From Paragonimus skrjabini miyazakii (Eukaryota > Platyhelminthes > Trematoda > Plagiorchiida > Troglotrematidae): a stretch of DNA of 64,000 bases. The DNA lies in assembly GCA_014338405.1 (NCBI GenBank), contig JTDE01021385.1, forward strand, positions 62,001 through 126,000, written 5' to 3'. Within the stretch, counting starts at the first letter, position 1, and every line of letters begins with the position of its first letter. Positions 63,513 to 64,000 of this stretch are shown in pieces. The position numbers and the translations under genes were made by a program. The notes below the pieces were generated by a model that did no database searches, was not told where the DNA came from, and saw only the letters and a program-made list of their open reading frames with translations.

Positions 63513-64000
63513 GACTGTTGTATAAACGACTTTGAAAATTAAGTGGTCTTTATCCGATTAGCCGAGTCAATAAGAGGCATGCGTAACCAGATGGAAGCAC
63601 GTCGTGTATCCTCATTAGTCGATTTTATAAAGCAATTACACTTACATGTTTTGAGCCACAAAGATAAAACAATGAATAAAACAAAAGTCGTACAAATATG
63701 ACAAAGGGGGGATGGTTTCGGATTCAAGATTAATAGTTATGTTAGCACCTGTTATCATTAGAAACGTGGCGCATGAAGCTTAATTAACACTGCTCTGGTT
63801 AGTGTCAACACTTTGCCGTTGTGACTGCGTACTAACGTTGTCAACGAGATGTGATGAGGTTATCCGCATTTTCTTCAGCAATTAGGGACTATGATTGCCG
63901 TGTTTGAGCTCTGAATTTGAGGCTTCTGCCGAAGTAGAAACATTGTCGCGTTCTCTCATGGGGTTATACTCTGCCGTTTTTGTTGGGACGTTCAGTTTTT

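Larger units (their letters stand above)
62504..64000 (+). other. Cav2 intron after the S6-end exon, continuing past the window
   Basis: It contains a SINE 2 fragment (62985-63070) and a truncated ribozyme-SINE (63378-63512). No further II-III linker exon was recognised up to the window end. Confidence 0.7.

Overview
The window looks like invertebrate nuclear DNA, most likely from a flatworm (probably a digenean trematode). It is AT-rich, with kilobase-long introns, many decayed Penelope-like retroelement fragments, and a dispersed short repeat that carries a hammerhead ribozyme, a combination reminiscent of schistosome genomes. The organism is inferred; no species-specific marker was identified. 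There is one assembly gap of 100 N (16476-16575).

Only one host gene is recognisable. It is a plus-strand voltage-gated calcium channel alpha-1 subunit of the Cav2 (non-L) class, seen from the I-II linker (beta-binding AID exon at 6876) to the start of the II-III linker (exon ending at 62503). Ten short exons (60-132 nt) with GT-AG borders and matching phases encode the AID, part of the linker, and repeat II: S1, S2, S3, S4, S5, the pore loop with its glutamate, and S6. Two further linker exons are proposed at 16227 and 26800. Repeat I lies upstream of the window and repeats III-IV downstream. Almost everything else is intron of this gene.

The introns hold three repeat populations. (1) About twenty copies of a roughly 320-370 bp tRNA-derived SINE with Pol III boxes A and B and, just downstream, a 45-nt type I hammerhead ribozyme with a minimal palindromic helix III. 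Several ribozymes have intact cores and one has a compensatory change in helix II. Copies recur as head-to-head inverted pairs. (2) A second tRNA-derived SINE without a ribozyme (five copies). (3) At least five degraded Penelope-like elements (reverse transcriptase plus GIY-YIG endonuclease), one with its own hammerhead-like motif just past the endonuclease ORF.

Other structures are an 86-bp near-perfect palindrome flanked by a 17-bp direct repeat (57368-57507), a 96-bp inverted repeat around 137 bp (43425-43753), a GC-rich tandem duplication (33838-34172) and a few microsatellites. The most interesting signal is the ribozyme-bearing SINE family together with ribozyme-bearing Penelope-like elements in the introns of one channel gene.
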